From contig DATJHM010000285.1 of NCBI GenBank assembly GCA_035493895.1, positions 1-25,928 on the forward strand: a DNA stretch of 25,928 nt, in the 5' to 3' direction. The notes below the pieces were generated by a model, which worked only from the letters and a program-made list of their open reading frames with translations, made no database searches and was not told where the DNA came from. The DNA is from DATJHM01 sp035493895. GTDB lineage: Bacteria; Chloroflexota; Ktedonobacteria; Ktedonobacterales; Ktedonobacteraceae. A program made the position numbers and the translations under genes. Positions 15,842 to 22,327 of the stretch are shown one piece after another (the stretch's first letter is position 1; every line of letters starts with the position of its first letter).

Positions 15842-16720
15842 TCAGGCAAATGAGCGTTCGTTTGCCTCCTTGAGTGGCTTGATGATCTCCTCAACCAGGC
15901 GCTGTATGATCCCTTCCGGATAAGACATGGAGGTATTGAAGACGATATGAGTTGCACCGGCCTCGATAAAACTTTGTACCGTCTCTCGCGTCTGATGAAA
16001 ATCAGAATCAGCAGGATTTACCCATTTCGCGGCTAAACGCTCAAGGGTAGCGGGGTCGCGTCCAATGGCTTCACAGTAGCGGGTGAGGCGAGCGTTCTTT
16101 TCGCGAAAATCCTCAACAGTCTGACTCATCGCACTCCACACATTCGCGTATCTGGCGACTACTTGTAGCATCTGGTTTCCCGCCGCTGCAATAATGATCG
16201 GAGGAAACGGCTCCTGGCGTGGCTTAGGTTCGCTATGAGCCTCCTGTAATTGATAGTACTGGCCGTGAAACGTAGGCTTTGTCTCCGTCCAGAGCAGGCG
16301 TATGACCTGACAGGCCTCGTCGAGACGCTTGACGCGTTCGGCAGCGTCGGGAAACGGCAAACCGTATCCCTGATGCTCTTGCTCATGCCACGCGGCTCCA
16401 ATACCGAAGTTGAGCCGCCCATGTGAAATATGGTCGATCGTTACAGCTTCTCTTGCAAGGATTGCTGGATGACGATAGGTATTGCCGGTGACCAGATGTC
16501 CTACACGAACGCGTTTCGTCCGTGCCGCCAGTCCTGCCAGCAATGTCCAGCTCTCAAAACAGGGACCGTCTGGATCATTTCCCAGCGGCATAAAGTGATC
16601 GAAGAGCCAGAGATGGTCGATCAATGGTTCGCTGTCAGCCTCTAACCATAATTCGAGTAGCCTTTCATAACTGATATGTTGTTGTGGTGTACTGATGCCA
16701 AAGGATAGCTGGTTTCCCAT
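15842..16720 (-). CDS. LLM-class flavin/F420-dependent oxidoreductase
   Basis: A 292-residue cytoplasmic TIM-barrel oxidoreductase of the bacterial luciferase-like family. Typical features are the N-terminal FGISTP strand, HLWLFDHFMPLG, the TKRVRVGHLVTGNTYRHPAILAR-type segment split over residues about 68-90, DHISHGRLNFGIGAAWHEQEH, and PPIIIAAAGNQMLQVVARYANVW. This pattern is that of the F420-dependent branch, but FMN use cannot be excluded, and the substrate is unknown. GAGAG stands before the ATG. It is convergent with the WD40 gene, with only four bases between stop codons. The MarR gene lies upstream on the same strand and ends in its own terminator; a MarR-type palindrome lies in the gap at 16791-16804, so separate control by the same regulator is likely. 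Confidence 0.88.
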   Translation of the reverse strand: MGNQLSFGISTPQQHISYERLLELWLEADSEPLIDHLWLFDHFMPLGNDPDGPCFESWTLLAGLAARTKRVRVGHLVTGNTYRHPAILAREAVTIDHISHGRLNFGIGAAWHEQEHQGYGLPFPDAAERVKRLDEACQVIRLLWTETKPTFHGQYYQLQEAHSEPKPRQEPFPPIIIAAAGNQMLQVVARYANVWSAMSQTVEDFREKNARLTRYCEAIGRDPATLERLAAKWVNPADSDFHQTRETVQSFIEAGATHIVFNTSMSYPEGIIQRLVEEIIKPLKEANERSFA

Positions 16721-16790
16721 AATCGCTCTCTTTCTGTTTTCCAGATATCATTCTGTTTCTTTTCTTTCAGCCAAAAAACGCTGGCGTAAA

Positions 16791-16804
16791 GTTAACCGGC
16801 TAAC
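16791..16804. promoter_or_regulatory. Putative MarR operator before the LLM oxidoreductase gene
   Basis: GTTAACCGGCTAAC is a palindrome with one mismatched pair. The 12-base core TTAACCGGCTAA is identical to the site at 17292-17303 and differs by one base from that at 17563-17574. It lies between the marR terminator and the oxidoreductase start, 71 bases from the start codon. Confidence 0.65.
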
Positions 16805-16813
16805 GATATCGGT

Positions 16814-16848
16814 AAAAAAGTACAGGATAGCGATATCTCTATCCTGTA
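16814..16848 (-). terminator. Intrinsic terminator of the MarR gene
   Basis: A 10-bp perfect stem (TACAGGATAG at 16821-16830 with CTATCCTGTA at 16839-16848), an 8-base loop, then CTTTTTT on the minus strand (16820-16814). The stem begins directly after the MarR stop codon. It separates marR from the downstream oxidoreductase gene. Confidence 0.88.
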
Positions 16849-17292
16849 TCAGGACTGTGGAGGAACATCCTCAAGATTGTGCAACATATGTTTCATCAGG
16901 CGTAACAAAAAGGCCCGTTCAATCTCAGACATTCCTGCAAGCATCTGTTCTTCTTGCTCGACCAGAACCTGGGGAATGACCTGCTGAAGCGCCTGTCCTT
17001 TCGCCGTGAGTTTCACAATAACCTGCCGGGCATCAGTTGGATGAGCATGTTTCTCCACTAACCCCTGGCGTGCCATTCGTTGAACTGTACGGGTGATGGA
17101 TGGTGCTTCGACCGCAAGCTGATTCGCAATTTCGCCTACGGTGAACCCTTCGGGTGTCTCCCAGAGCAGTTCGAGCAAGAAATTCTGGCCGACATGAACG
17201 CCGTACCGCTGAAGTTTTTGCTCACACACCTCTTTAGACATTTTTGATACGTGTGAAAACACGTGCAGAAAAGATTCAGTGTCCATTATCAT
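16849..17292 (-). CDS. MarR-family transcriptional regulator
   Basis: A 147-residue winged-helix regulator. The DNA-binding domain reads FTVGEIANQLAVEAPSITR (recognition helix region) followed by the wing HPTDARQVIVKLT, with the Asp-x-Arg that is usual for MarR proteins; the terminal helices should form the dimer interface. It has a single cysteine (Cys23) and a His135-x2-His138 pair near the C-terminus, which could sense oxidants or metal, but this is speculation. The frame starts ATG-ATA-ATG, so the first or third codon may be used. A predicted -10 box at 17313-17308 would put the transcript start only about 8-10 bases before the first ATG, and no Shine-Dalgarno sequence is visible, so translation may be nearly leaderless. 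A MarR-type palindrome overlaps the start codon, suggesting autorepression. It is divergent from the copper ATPase. Confidence 0.93.
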   Translation of the reverse strand: MIMDTESFLHVFSHVSKMSKEVCEQKLQRYGVHVGQNFLLELLWETPEGFTVGEIANQLAVEAPSITRTVQRMARQGLVEKHAHPTDARQVIVKLTAKGQALQQVIPQVLVEQEEQMLAGMSEIERAFLLRLMKHMLHNLEDVPPQS

Positions 17293-17303
17293 TAACCGGC
17301 TAA
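17292..17303. promoter_or_regulatory. Putative MarR operator at the marR start
   Basis: TTAACCGGCTAA, identical to the core upstream of the LLM gene. It lies between the predicted -10 box of marR and its start codon, across the expected transcript start, which is a position suited to autorepression. Confidence 0.65.
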
Positions 17304-17307
17304 ATAT

Positions 17308-17336
17308 ATTAAGCCATATTTATCTATTGTTGTCAA
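17308..17336 (-). promoter_or_regulatory. Probable marR promoter
   Basis: A perfect TTGACA (17336-17331), a 17-base spacer and CTTAAT (17313-17308, 4 of 6). The short distance to the ATG at 17292 implies a 5' leader of about ten bases or less. TATATT lies a few bases further down but the spacer would be 22 bases. Confidence 0.55.
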
Positions 17337-17440
17337 GACGGCCACAATGAAGGCAGTGTATCAGGTTCGCTTGTTTGTGACAAGAGTAGCGACTTGATCA
17401 AATCAGTAGCAGGATACTGGGATTTCTCTTTGTTTTCCTC

Positions 17441-17469
17441 TTGACATATATCCTTCCAGAGGATATATT
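17441..17469 (+). promoter_or_regulatory. Strong promoter of the copper ATPase operon
   Basis: TTGACA (17441-17446), exactly 17 bases, and TATATT (17464-17469): 6 of 6 and 5 of 6 consensus bases. The spacer and -10 box hold an 8-bp inverted repeat, ATATATCC and GGATATAT around TTCCAGA, that may be a further regulator site. The transcript start should lie near 17476, giving a leader of about 165 bases. Confidence 0.75.
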
Positions 17470-17480
17470 CTTTACGTATA

Positions 17481-17501
17481 CCCATACCCAGGGGGTATGG
17501 G
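17481..17501. promoter_or_regulatory. CsoR-like copper operator
   Basis: CCCATACCC (17481-17489) and GGGTATGGG (17493-17501) form a perfect 9-bp inverted repeat with three central bases. The inner part, ATACCC-AG-GGGGTAT, resembles operators bound by CsoR copper repressors. It lies just downstream of the expected start of the copper ATPase transcript, where a repressor would block transcription. No csoR gene is present in this window. Confidence 0.6.
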
Positions 17502-17562
17502 TTGTAACGTGAAGGCGGGAGATCCGCGTAATTATGGATGATTTGAAATGCAATACCCATCG

Positions 17563-17574
17563 TTAACAGGCTAA
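17563..17574. promoter_or_regulatory. Putative third MarR operator in the copper ATPase leader
   Basis: TTAACAGGCTAA matches the two perfect MarR-type sites in 11 of 12 bases and lies 69 bases before the ATPase start. It is the weakest of the three sites and would act as a roadblock in the leader. Confidence 0.45.
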
Positions 17575-17642
17575 AAATACATACTGGGGACAATGGAGAC
17601 GATCCATACTGTGGTGATGCCCCCTCACCAGGGAGAAATACA

Positions 17643-19730
17643 ATGCATCATGCGAATCATGTGACACGGGTTTCGCCAGAGGAGAAGCATTCCTCCTCTC
17701 AGGAAAACCACGAACACGATCAGCACCATATGGCCCATACTGGACATGCTGGACATAGCGGTCATAGTGCAGCCATGTTCCAGCGTCCTTTCTGGATCAG
17801 TCTGGTGCTTGCTATTCCTATTCTTCTCTATGCAGAATTACTTGAGTCATTGTTGCATTATCGGGCTCCAGCCTTTCCTGGCTCATTCTGGCTGGTTCCT
17901 GTGCTGGCGAGTATCGTGTACTGGTATGGCGGGTGGGTCTTCTTGAGTGGGGCCGTCGCTGAACTGCGTGCGTGGCGTCCTGGAATGATGACGCTGGTTG
18001 CTCTGGCGATCTCGACGGCTTACTTCTACAGTCTGGCCGTGACGTTTGGTTTGCTGCATGGTATGCCCTTCTATTGGGAACTGGCAACGCTGGTGACCAT
18101 TATGTTGTTGGGGCATTGGATGGAGATGCGCGCTATCGGGAGTGCGCAGAACGCTTTGCAGGAACTGGCGAAATTGCTCCCGGATATGGCTGAGCGGCTG
18201 GCCCCAGATGGCACTATCCAGCAGGTGAGCGTGAGCGTATTGCAGGAGGACGATCTGGTGCTCGTTCGCCCGGGCGCGCAGGTTCCCGCCGATGGACGTG
18301 TCGAAGAGGGCAAGAGTCAGGTGAACGAGAGCATGATTACGGGCGAGTCGAGGCCGGTGGAGAAACAGCAGAACGACGAAGTCATTGCCGGAACTGTGAA
18401 CGGTAGCGGATCTTTGCGCGTACGCGTGACCCGTATTGGAGAGCAGACGATGCTCGCTGGCATTATGCGTCTGGTCGCTGAAGCGCAGCAGAGTCGCAGT
18501 CGTGCACAGGCACTGGCGGATCGGGCCGCGTTCTGGCTGACGCTGATCGCGGTCGGCGTTGCGCTGGTGACGCTGATCGCCTGGACGCTTGCGCAGGGCT
18601 TCAACAATATTACTATAGAGCGTGTGGTCTCGACGCTGGTCGTGGCTTGCCCTCACGCGCTGGGGCTGGCGATTCCCCTGGTGATCGCCATTACCACGAC
18701 CCTCTCAGCGAGCAATGGTATTCTCGTGCGTGATCGTCTGGCCCTGGAGCAGGCGCGTCTGCTCTCGATCATTGTCTTTGACAAAACTGGGACACTGACG
18801 AAGGGGAGCCAGGGCGTGGTGGCAGTGCAGACTGCTCCTGGTATGAGTGAAGATGAGGCTTTTGCTCTTGCCGCTGCCGTGGAGCAAGAAAGCGAACACC
18901 CCATCGCACGCGCCATCGTCTCGGCAGCAGAGCAACGTCAGGTTTCTATTGCTCGTGTGACCGAGTTCGCAGCGCTGGCTGGCGTTGGTGCGCAGGCACG
19001 TGTCGCTGAGCGCTTGCTCAAAGTGGGTGGTCCTCGTCTGCTGGAGGAGGAAGAGACCGAGCTGCCTGTGACATTTGCTGATGTGGTGCCACAGTGGGGG
19101 AAACGTGGGCAGACCGTCGTCTATCTGGTGGAAGGCCGAAACGTGGTAGCGGCCTTTGCCCTGGCCGATGTGATCCGTCCTGAAAGCTATGAGGCGGTTG
19201 CAGAGCTGAAGAAGCAAGGGCTGCGTGTGGCGATGTTGACGGGCGATTCGCAGGAGGTCGCTGATTGGGTGGCGGGCGAGTTGCGCTTAGATGAAGTGTT
19301 TGCCCGGGTCTTACCGGCCAACAAGAGTGAGAAGATCCGCGAGCTACAACAGAGCGGCGCGAAGGTGGCGATGGTTGGTGACGGTATTAACGATGCGCCC
19401 GCCCTTGCGCAGGCGGATGTCGGGATCGCGATTGGGGCCGGGACCGATGTTGCCCGTGCCTCTGCCGGTATCGTACTGGTCAAGAATGATCCGCGCGACA
19501 TTGCGCGCATCTTGCGGCTCAGTCGCGCAAGCTATCGTAAGATGATACAGAATCTTTCCTGGGCGGTCGGCTATAACGTCATTGCCTTGCCGCTGGCAGC
19601 CGGTATTCTGGCTCCGTTCGGTTTTGTGTTAGCGCCAGCTGTCAGTGCTCTGCTTATGTCGCTCTCGACCATCGTTGTGGCGTTCAATGCGCAGACACTT
19701 CGCCGATTGCATCTGGATCGTGCATCGTAG
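17643..19730 (+). CDS. copB: CopB-type (P1B-3) copper-translocating P-type ATPase
   Basis: A 695-residue copper (possibly silver) export ATPase of the cytoplasmic membrane. The N-terminus is histidine-rich (12 His in the first 41 residues, with GHAGHSGHS repeats) and has no CxxC metal-binding domain. The TM6 metal site is Cys336-Pro-His338 (CPH, not CPC), which marks the CopB/P1B-3 group. The TM7 and TM8 signatures also fit that group: N-x5-GYN-x4-P in NLSWAVGYNVIALP, and P-x6-MSxST-x5-N in PAVSALLMSLSTIVVAFN. The cytoplasmic machinery is complete: TGES, the phosphorylated Asp380 in DKTGT, the SEHP nucleotide-binding motif and GDGINDAP. GGGAG lies seven bases before the ATG. The following cupredoxin gene is 81 bases away. 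Control by copper is inferred from the CsoR-like operator. P1B-3 enzymes are usually linked to Cu2+ or Ag+; the ion is not proven here. Confidence 0.95.
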   Translation: MHHANHVTRVSPEEKHSSSQENHEHDQHHMAHTGHAGHSGHSAAMFQRPFWISLVLAIPILLYAELLESLLHYRAPAFPGSFWLVPVLASIVYWYGGWVFLSGAVAELRAWRPGMMTLVALAISTAYFYSLAVTFGLLHGMPFYWELATLVTIMLLGHWMEMRAIGSAQNALQELAKLLPDMAERLAPDGTIQQVSVSVLQEDDLVLVRPGAQVPADGRVEEGKSQVNESMITGESRPVEKQQNDEVIAGTVNGSGSLRVRVTRIGEQTMLAGIMRLVAEAQQSRSRAQALADRAAFWLTLIAVGVALVTLIAWTLAQGFNNITIERVVSTLVVACPHALGLAIPLVIAITTTLSASNGILVRDRLALEQARLLSIIVFDKTGTLTKGSQGVVAVQTAPGMSEDEAFALAAAVEQESEHPIARAIVSAAEQRQVSIARVTEFAALAGVGAQARVAERLLKVGGPRLLEEEETELPVTFADVVPQWGKRGQTVVYLVEGRNVVAAFALADVIRPESYEAVAELKKQGLRVAMLTGDSQEVADWVAGELRLDEVFARVLPANKSEKIRELQQSGAKVAMVGDGINDAPALAQADVGIAIGAGTDVARASAGIVLVKNDPRDIARILRLSRASYRKMIQNLSWAVGYNVIALPLAAGILAPFGFVLAPAVSALLMSLSTIVVAFNAQTLRRLHLDRAS

Positions 19731-19736
19731 CATTTT

Positions 19737-19771
19737 ACGGAGCGAAGCAGTGACCAACTCCTTTGCTCCGT
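19737..19771 (+). other. Hairpin between the copper ATPase and cupredoxin genes
   Basis: A 15-base arm (19737-19751) pairs with 19757-19771 around a five-base loop (GACCA), with one mismatch and one G-U pair. It starts six bases after the ATPase stop codon. No T-run follows, so it is more likely an RNA-stability or processing element than a terminator. Confidence 0.55.
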
Positions 19772-19811
19772 GAGACTTATCACACATGTGTTTTGAAAAA
19801 GGGGGATGTCG

Positions 19812-20246
19812 ATGAAGTATCAGCCTGGTATCATCGGTTTGCTCGTGCTCATGGTTCTGTTTCTGGTGGCCTGTGGTGGGAATACCGGAGGCGCAACTAC
19901 CTCAGATCCCGTGTCGGTGCAGGTGAATGAAACCGATTTCAAGATCGATTCAGCGGCGACCAGCTTTTTGCCTGGTATTACCTATCATTTTGTGGTCACA
20001 AACAAGGGCAACACCGCTCATGAATTTATGATTATGCCGAGGTCTGAAGGAAGCATGAGTGGAATGTCGATGGGGGATATGGATAAAATGGCTCTTGCCT
20101 CGGTGAGTGACATCAATCCCGGGGAAACGAAAACATTGGATTATACATTTCCGTCATCGGCTGCTGGTTCGCATCCTGAACTGGCCTGCTATCTTCCAGG
20201 ACATTATGAAGCCGGGATGAAGCAATCTGTGATGGTGAAGTCGTAA
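19812..20246 (+). CDS. Cupredoxin-domain lipoprotein
   Basis: A 144-residue exported lipoprotein: basic start MKYQ, hydrophobic core, lipobox LVAC with Cys21. The mature part is a cupredoxin-like beta fold. A full type 1 copper ligand set can be read: His70 in NTAHEF, then Cys126, His131 and Met136 in ACYLPGHYEAGM. A Met-rich loop (80-93, GSMSGMSMGDMDKM) may be a second, soft-metal site. The frame opens at 19806, but the poly-G Shine-Dalgarno (GGGGG) touches that ATG and stands six bases before the ATG at 19812, which I prefer. It follows the copper ATPase in the same operon and probably buffers, oxidises or hands on copper at the outer membrane face; this role is inferred. A strong terminator follows. 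Confidence 0.88.
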   Translation: MKYQPGIIGLLVLMVLFLVACGGNTGGATTSDPVSVQVNETDFKIDSAATSFLPGITYHFVVTNKGNTAHEFMIMPRSEGSMSGMSMGDMDKMALASVSDINPGETKTLDYTFPSSAAGSHPELACYLPGHYEAGMKQSVMVKS

Positions 20247-20300
20247 AAAAGAGAGTTGTTCTCGCCTGAAGGCAGATAGCAGGCCTTATTGTGGATGTAG

Positions 20301-20333
20301 CAAGCCCTGGCAAAACCAGGGCTTGTTTTATTT
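20301..20333 (+). terminator. Intrinsic terminator of the copper operon
   Basis: CAAGCCCTGG (20301-20310) pairs perfectly with CCAGGGCTTG (20316-20325) around CAAAA, followed by TTTTATTT. The convergent polyprenyl synthetase ends 15 bases away, so the stem may also slow transcription from that side, although no T-run is present on the minus strand. Confidence 0.9.
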
Positions 20334-20347
20334 ATGTAACGTTATGG

Positions 20348-21493
20348 TTACGCGTGTGGCATATTGGCAATGAAATGGACAAGCGCTTCCATGTCGGCGC
20401 GCGCACGTGTGGCAACGCTTTGTGGCGAAGGTGGGACATTGTGGAGCGCCTCGAAAGCCTGACGACAATGTTCGGCCAGAAACAGGCGGCAATAGGCCCG
20501 GGTTTTTGTATGCTCAAAGATCGTCAGTACCTGTTCGACCTGTTTCTCGGAAACGGGGGATTCCTGCTGATAGATGGAGCGCAAGATCTGCTGTTCGGTG
20601 GGGCTGGCGTGCTCGAGTGCGTGGAGAATGGGCAGGCTTTTCTTGCGCCGATAGATATCGCCAGCCGGAGTTTTGCCCAGCTCAGCAGTAGAGGCCCAGA
20701 CCCCTAGCATATCGTCACGCATCTGAAACGCGATGCCGATGGCCTGACCAAATTGCGTGAGGCTATCAATGGTCTCCTGATCGCGTGTGCCGAGCAGAGC
20801 CCCCATATGCGTGGCGCACTGCATGAGCGCACCCGTTTTGCGATAAATCATATCAATATACGTAGAGACAGAGATCGTCTGGAGTTGCTCAAAGCTAATA
20901 TCCAGATATTGTCCTTCGGCCAGAATGAGACATGCCTGGTCAAGGGCCTGCCCGAGCCGGGCCGCAATCATCCCCTCCACGCCCTGCTCGAGCACGCCCC
21001 AGAGCGAGAGGCGAGCGAGCGCGAACATGCCATCACCGGCATTGATTGCCTGAGGCACGCCCCAGAGCTTCCAGAGCGTGGAGCGATGGCGGCGTTCAGC
21101 ATCCCCATCCTCAATATCGTCGTGGATCAACGTAAAATTATGGGCCAGTTCCACGGAGACAGCGGCGGGAAGCGCTCGTTGCAAATAGGCGTGATCAGAG
21201 GTGTCGAGATCCCAGGCACCAGCCGCCTCGTAGGCCAGCAAAAGCAGCGTTGGGCGCAGTAACTTGCCAGAATTATTGTGTATGGGTGAGAATTGAGCAT
21301 CAACCCAGCCCAGATGATACTGGAGAAGGCCATAGTAGGTCTGGAGATCATTGGCTCCCGAGGCAAGACCTTCCTGAAGGACCGAGGAGAGCGTGGCGCG
21401 GAGTGCGGAATCGATCTCAGAATGATAGCGTGATAAGGCCGATTGAATCGTAGGTGTCATCGCCATGATTGGACTATGAGGGGCGCTACTCAT
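20348..21493 (-). CDS. Polyprenyl synthetase family protein (isoprenyl diphosphate synthase)
   Basis: A 381-residue all-helical trans-isoprenyl diphosphate synthase. The first aspartate-rich motif, Asp125-Asp126-Ile-Glu-Asp129, follows ELAHNFTLIH and precedes AERRHR, as expected. The second motif reads Asp260-Asp261-Met-Leu-Gly264 in FQMRDDMLGVW, with Gly in place of the last Asp; this form occurs in a subgroup of bacterial enzymes. GKTPAGDIYRRKKSLP supplies the conserved lysines. It should join isopentenyl diphosphate to an allylic starter, giving precursors for quinones, carotenoids or undecaprenyl-type lipids; chain length cannot be predicted safely. GGAAGG lies five bases before the ATG; alternative starts at residues 10 and 12 have poorer signals. 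The zinc-finger gene is 37 bases upstream on the same strand, so the two are probably co-transcribed. Confidence 0.9.
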   Translation of the reverse strand: MSSAPHSPIMAMTPTIQSALSRYHSEIDSALRATLSSVLQEGLASGANDLQTYYGLLQYHLGWVDAQFSPIHNNSGKLLRPTLLLLAYEAAGAWDLDTSDHAYLQRALPAAVSVELAHNFTLIHDDIEDGDAERRHRSTLWKLWGVPQAINAGDGMFALARLSLWGVLEQGVEGMIAARLGQALDQACLILAEGQYLDISFEQLQTISVSTYIDMIYRKTGALMQCATHMGALLGTRDQETIDSLTQFGQAIGIAFQMRDDMLGVWASTAELGKTPAGDIYRRKKSLPILHALEHASPTEQQILRSIYQQESPVSEKQVEQVLTIFEHTKTRAYCRLFLAEHCRQAFEALHNVPPSPQSVATRARADMEALVHFIANMPHA

Positions 21494-21530
21494 GCGCCCC
21501 TTCCTTTCTGCTTGTTAGTATCCAAGAAAG

Positions 21531-22025
21531 CTATGGATGGAAGTAGAAGAAAATGCCTGCGAGAACCGTGCCCACCACCACGAGGAGACGCATCACGCCT
21601 CTCAAGCCGCCGATGCGGCAGAGTGGCGAGCAGATGTCGCAATAACGATTTATATATTGATAACGATGTCCGCGCATGCCTTCGCGGGTAACCACCACAT
21701 CTTCTGTTTTGCGCTTCGTATGGAGCTCGTCGCAGATATAGCGACCACATCCTTTGCAGGCGAATGAATCGACAAAGTGGGAGGTCTTCGAGATGGACCA
21801 CTGGTCGGGATAGACCTGCGTGCCGCAGACGTAGCAGACCTGGACCTGGGCCATCTTCATCTGGCGCTCTGCGCAGGGTGAGTGCTGTTGCTTGGGAAAG
21901 TGATCCTGGCAAAAACTGAGGTGGCAATCCGGGCAGCGCCCCAATGCCTCTTCACGGCATTCATGACAGCGGCGCGTCGCCGTCAAGGGGCGAGTGTAGC
22001 GTTTAGGCTCCGTTGTATTTTGCAT
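21531..22025 (-). CDS. Cysteine-rich membrane protein with AN1-like zinc finger
   Basis: A 164-residue protein of unknown function. The N-terminal cysteine and histidine spacing is C20-x2-C23-x7-C31-x2-C34-x4-C39-x2-H42-x5-H48-x2-C51, which is close to the eukaryotic AN1 zinc-finger pattern (two zinc ions in a treble-clef-like unit). A second set, C64-x2-C67, H83, C90-x2-C93, C98, H102 and C129-x2-C132, suggests one or two more zinc sites. Residues 144-162 form a membrane segment near the C-terminus, leaving HP outside, so the fingers should face the cytoplasm as a tail-anchored protein. The frame is open to an ATG at 22070, but AGAGGA lies nine bases before the ATG at 22025, which I choose. 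It precedes the polyprenyl synthetase in a likely operon. Protein-protein binding is more likely than DNA binding, but neither is shown. Confidence 0.75.
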   Translation of the reverse strand: MQNTTEPKRYTRPLTATRRCHECREEALGRCPDCHLSFCQDHFPKQQHSPCAERQMKMAQVQVCYVCGTQVYPDQWSISKTSHFVDSFACKGCGRYICDELHTKRKTEDVVVTREGMRGHRYQYINRYCDICSPLCRIGGLRGVMRLLVVVGTVLAGIFFYFHP

Positions 22026-22062
22026 GTGAAAGGTTCCTCTTGTTACATAAGATGTATCATAG

Positions 22063-22079
22063 CAGGCCATGCAGGCCTG
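22063..22079. repeat. Inverted repeat before the zinc-finger gene
   Basis: CAGGCC and GGCCTG flank ATGCA without mismatch, 38 bases upstream of the zinc-finger start codon. On the minus strand TATGAT follows directly as a possible -10 box, so the repeat would occupy the promoter spacer and may be an operator. Confidence 0.4.
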
Positions 22080-22241
22080 AAAGTGTCTCAGAAAAGAGGT
22101 AGTGCGACGACGCCTCTATAGAGTAGTATAGCATAGTGAATGGTCACGTGTGCTATAGTTGCGAAAAATCCGGACATCCGTCGTCTGGAGTTTCAGTTGT
22201 CTAGCTTTTTTGCTTTTTTGCCTGAAAAAAGAAGCAAGCTT

Positions 22242-22270
22242 TTGACCGTTATGGTTTTATGAATTATCAT
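22242..22270 (+). promoter_or_regulatory. Probable promoter of folP-folC
   Basis: TTGACC (22242-22247), exactly 17 bases, and TATCAT (22265-22270): 5 of 6 consensus bases in each box. The transcript start should lie near 22277, downstream of the ATG at 22259, so that ATG would not be in the message. The rest of the 22026-22327 gap holds an A/T-run inverted repeat (about 22208-22236) and no gene. Confidence 0.6.
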
Positions 22271-22327
22271 AGAGATATATACCATCTGGCCGATCCACGA
22301 GAAGCCAGCGACAGACGAGAGGATACG

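Noticed and set aside
17333..17593. Reading frame of 86 codons on the minus strand upstream of the copper ATPase
   Set aside because: It runs through the promoter, the CsoR-like operator and the MarR-type site, and has no coding signal.
22259..22327. ATG 22259 as the folP start
   Set aside because: No Shine-Dalgarno sequence, the codon lies within a good promoter, and the added residues exceed the usual N-terminus of the family.
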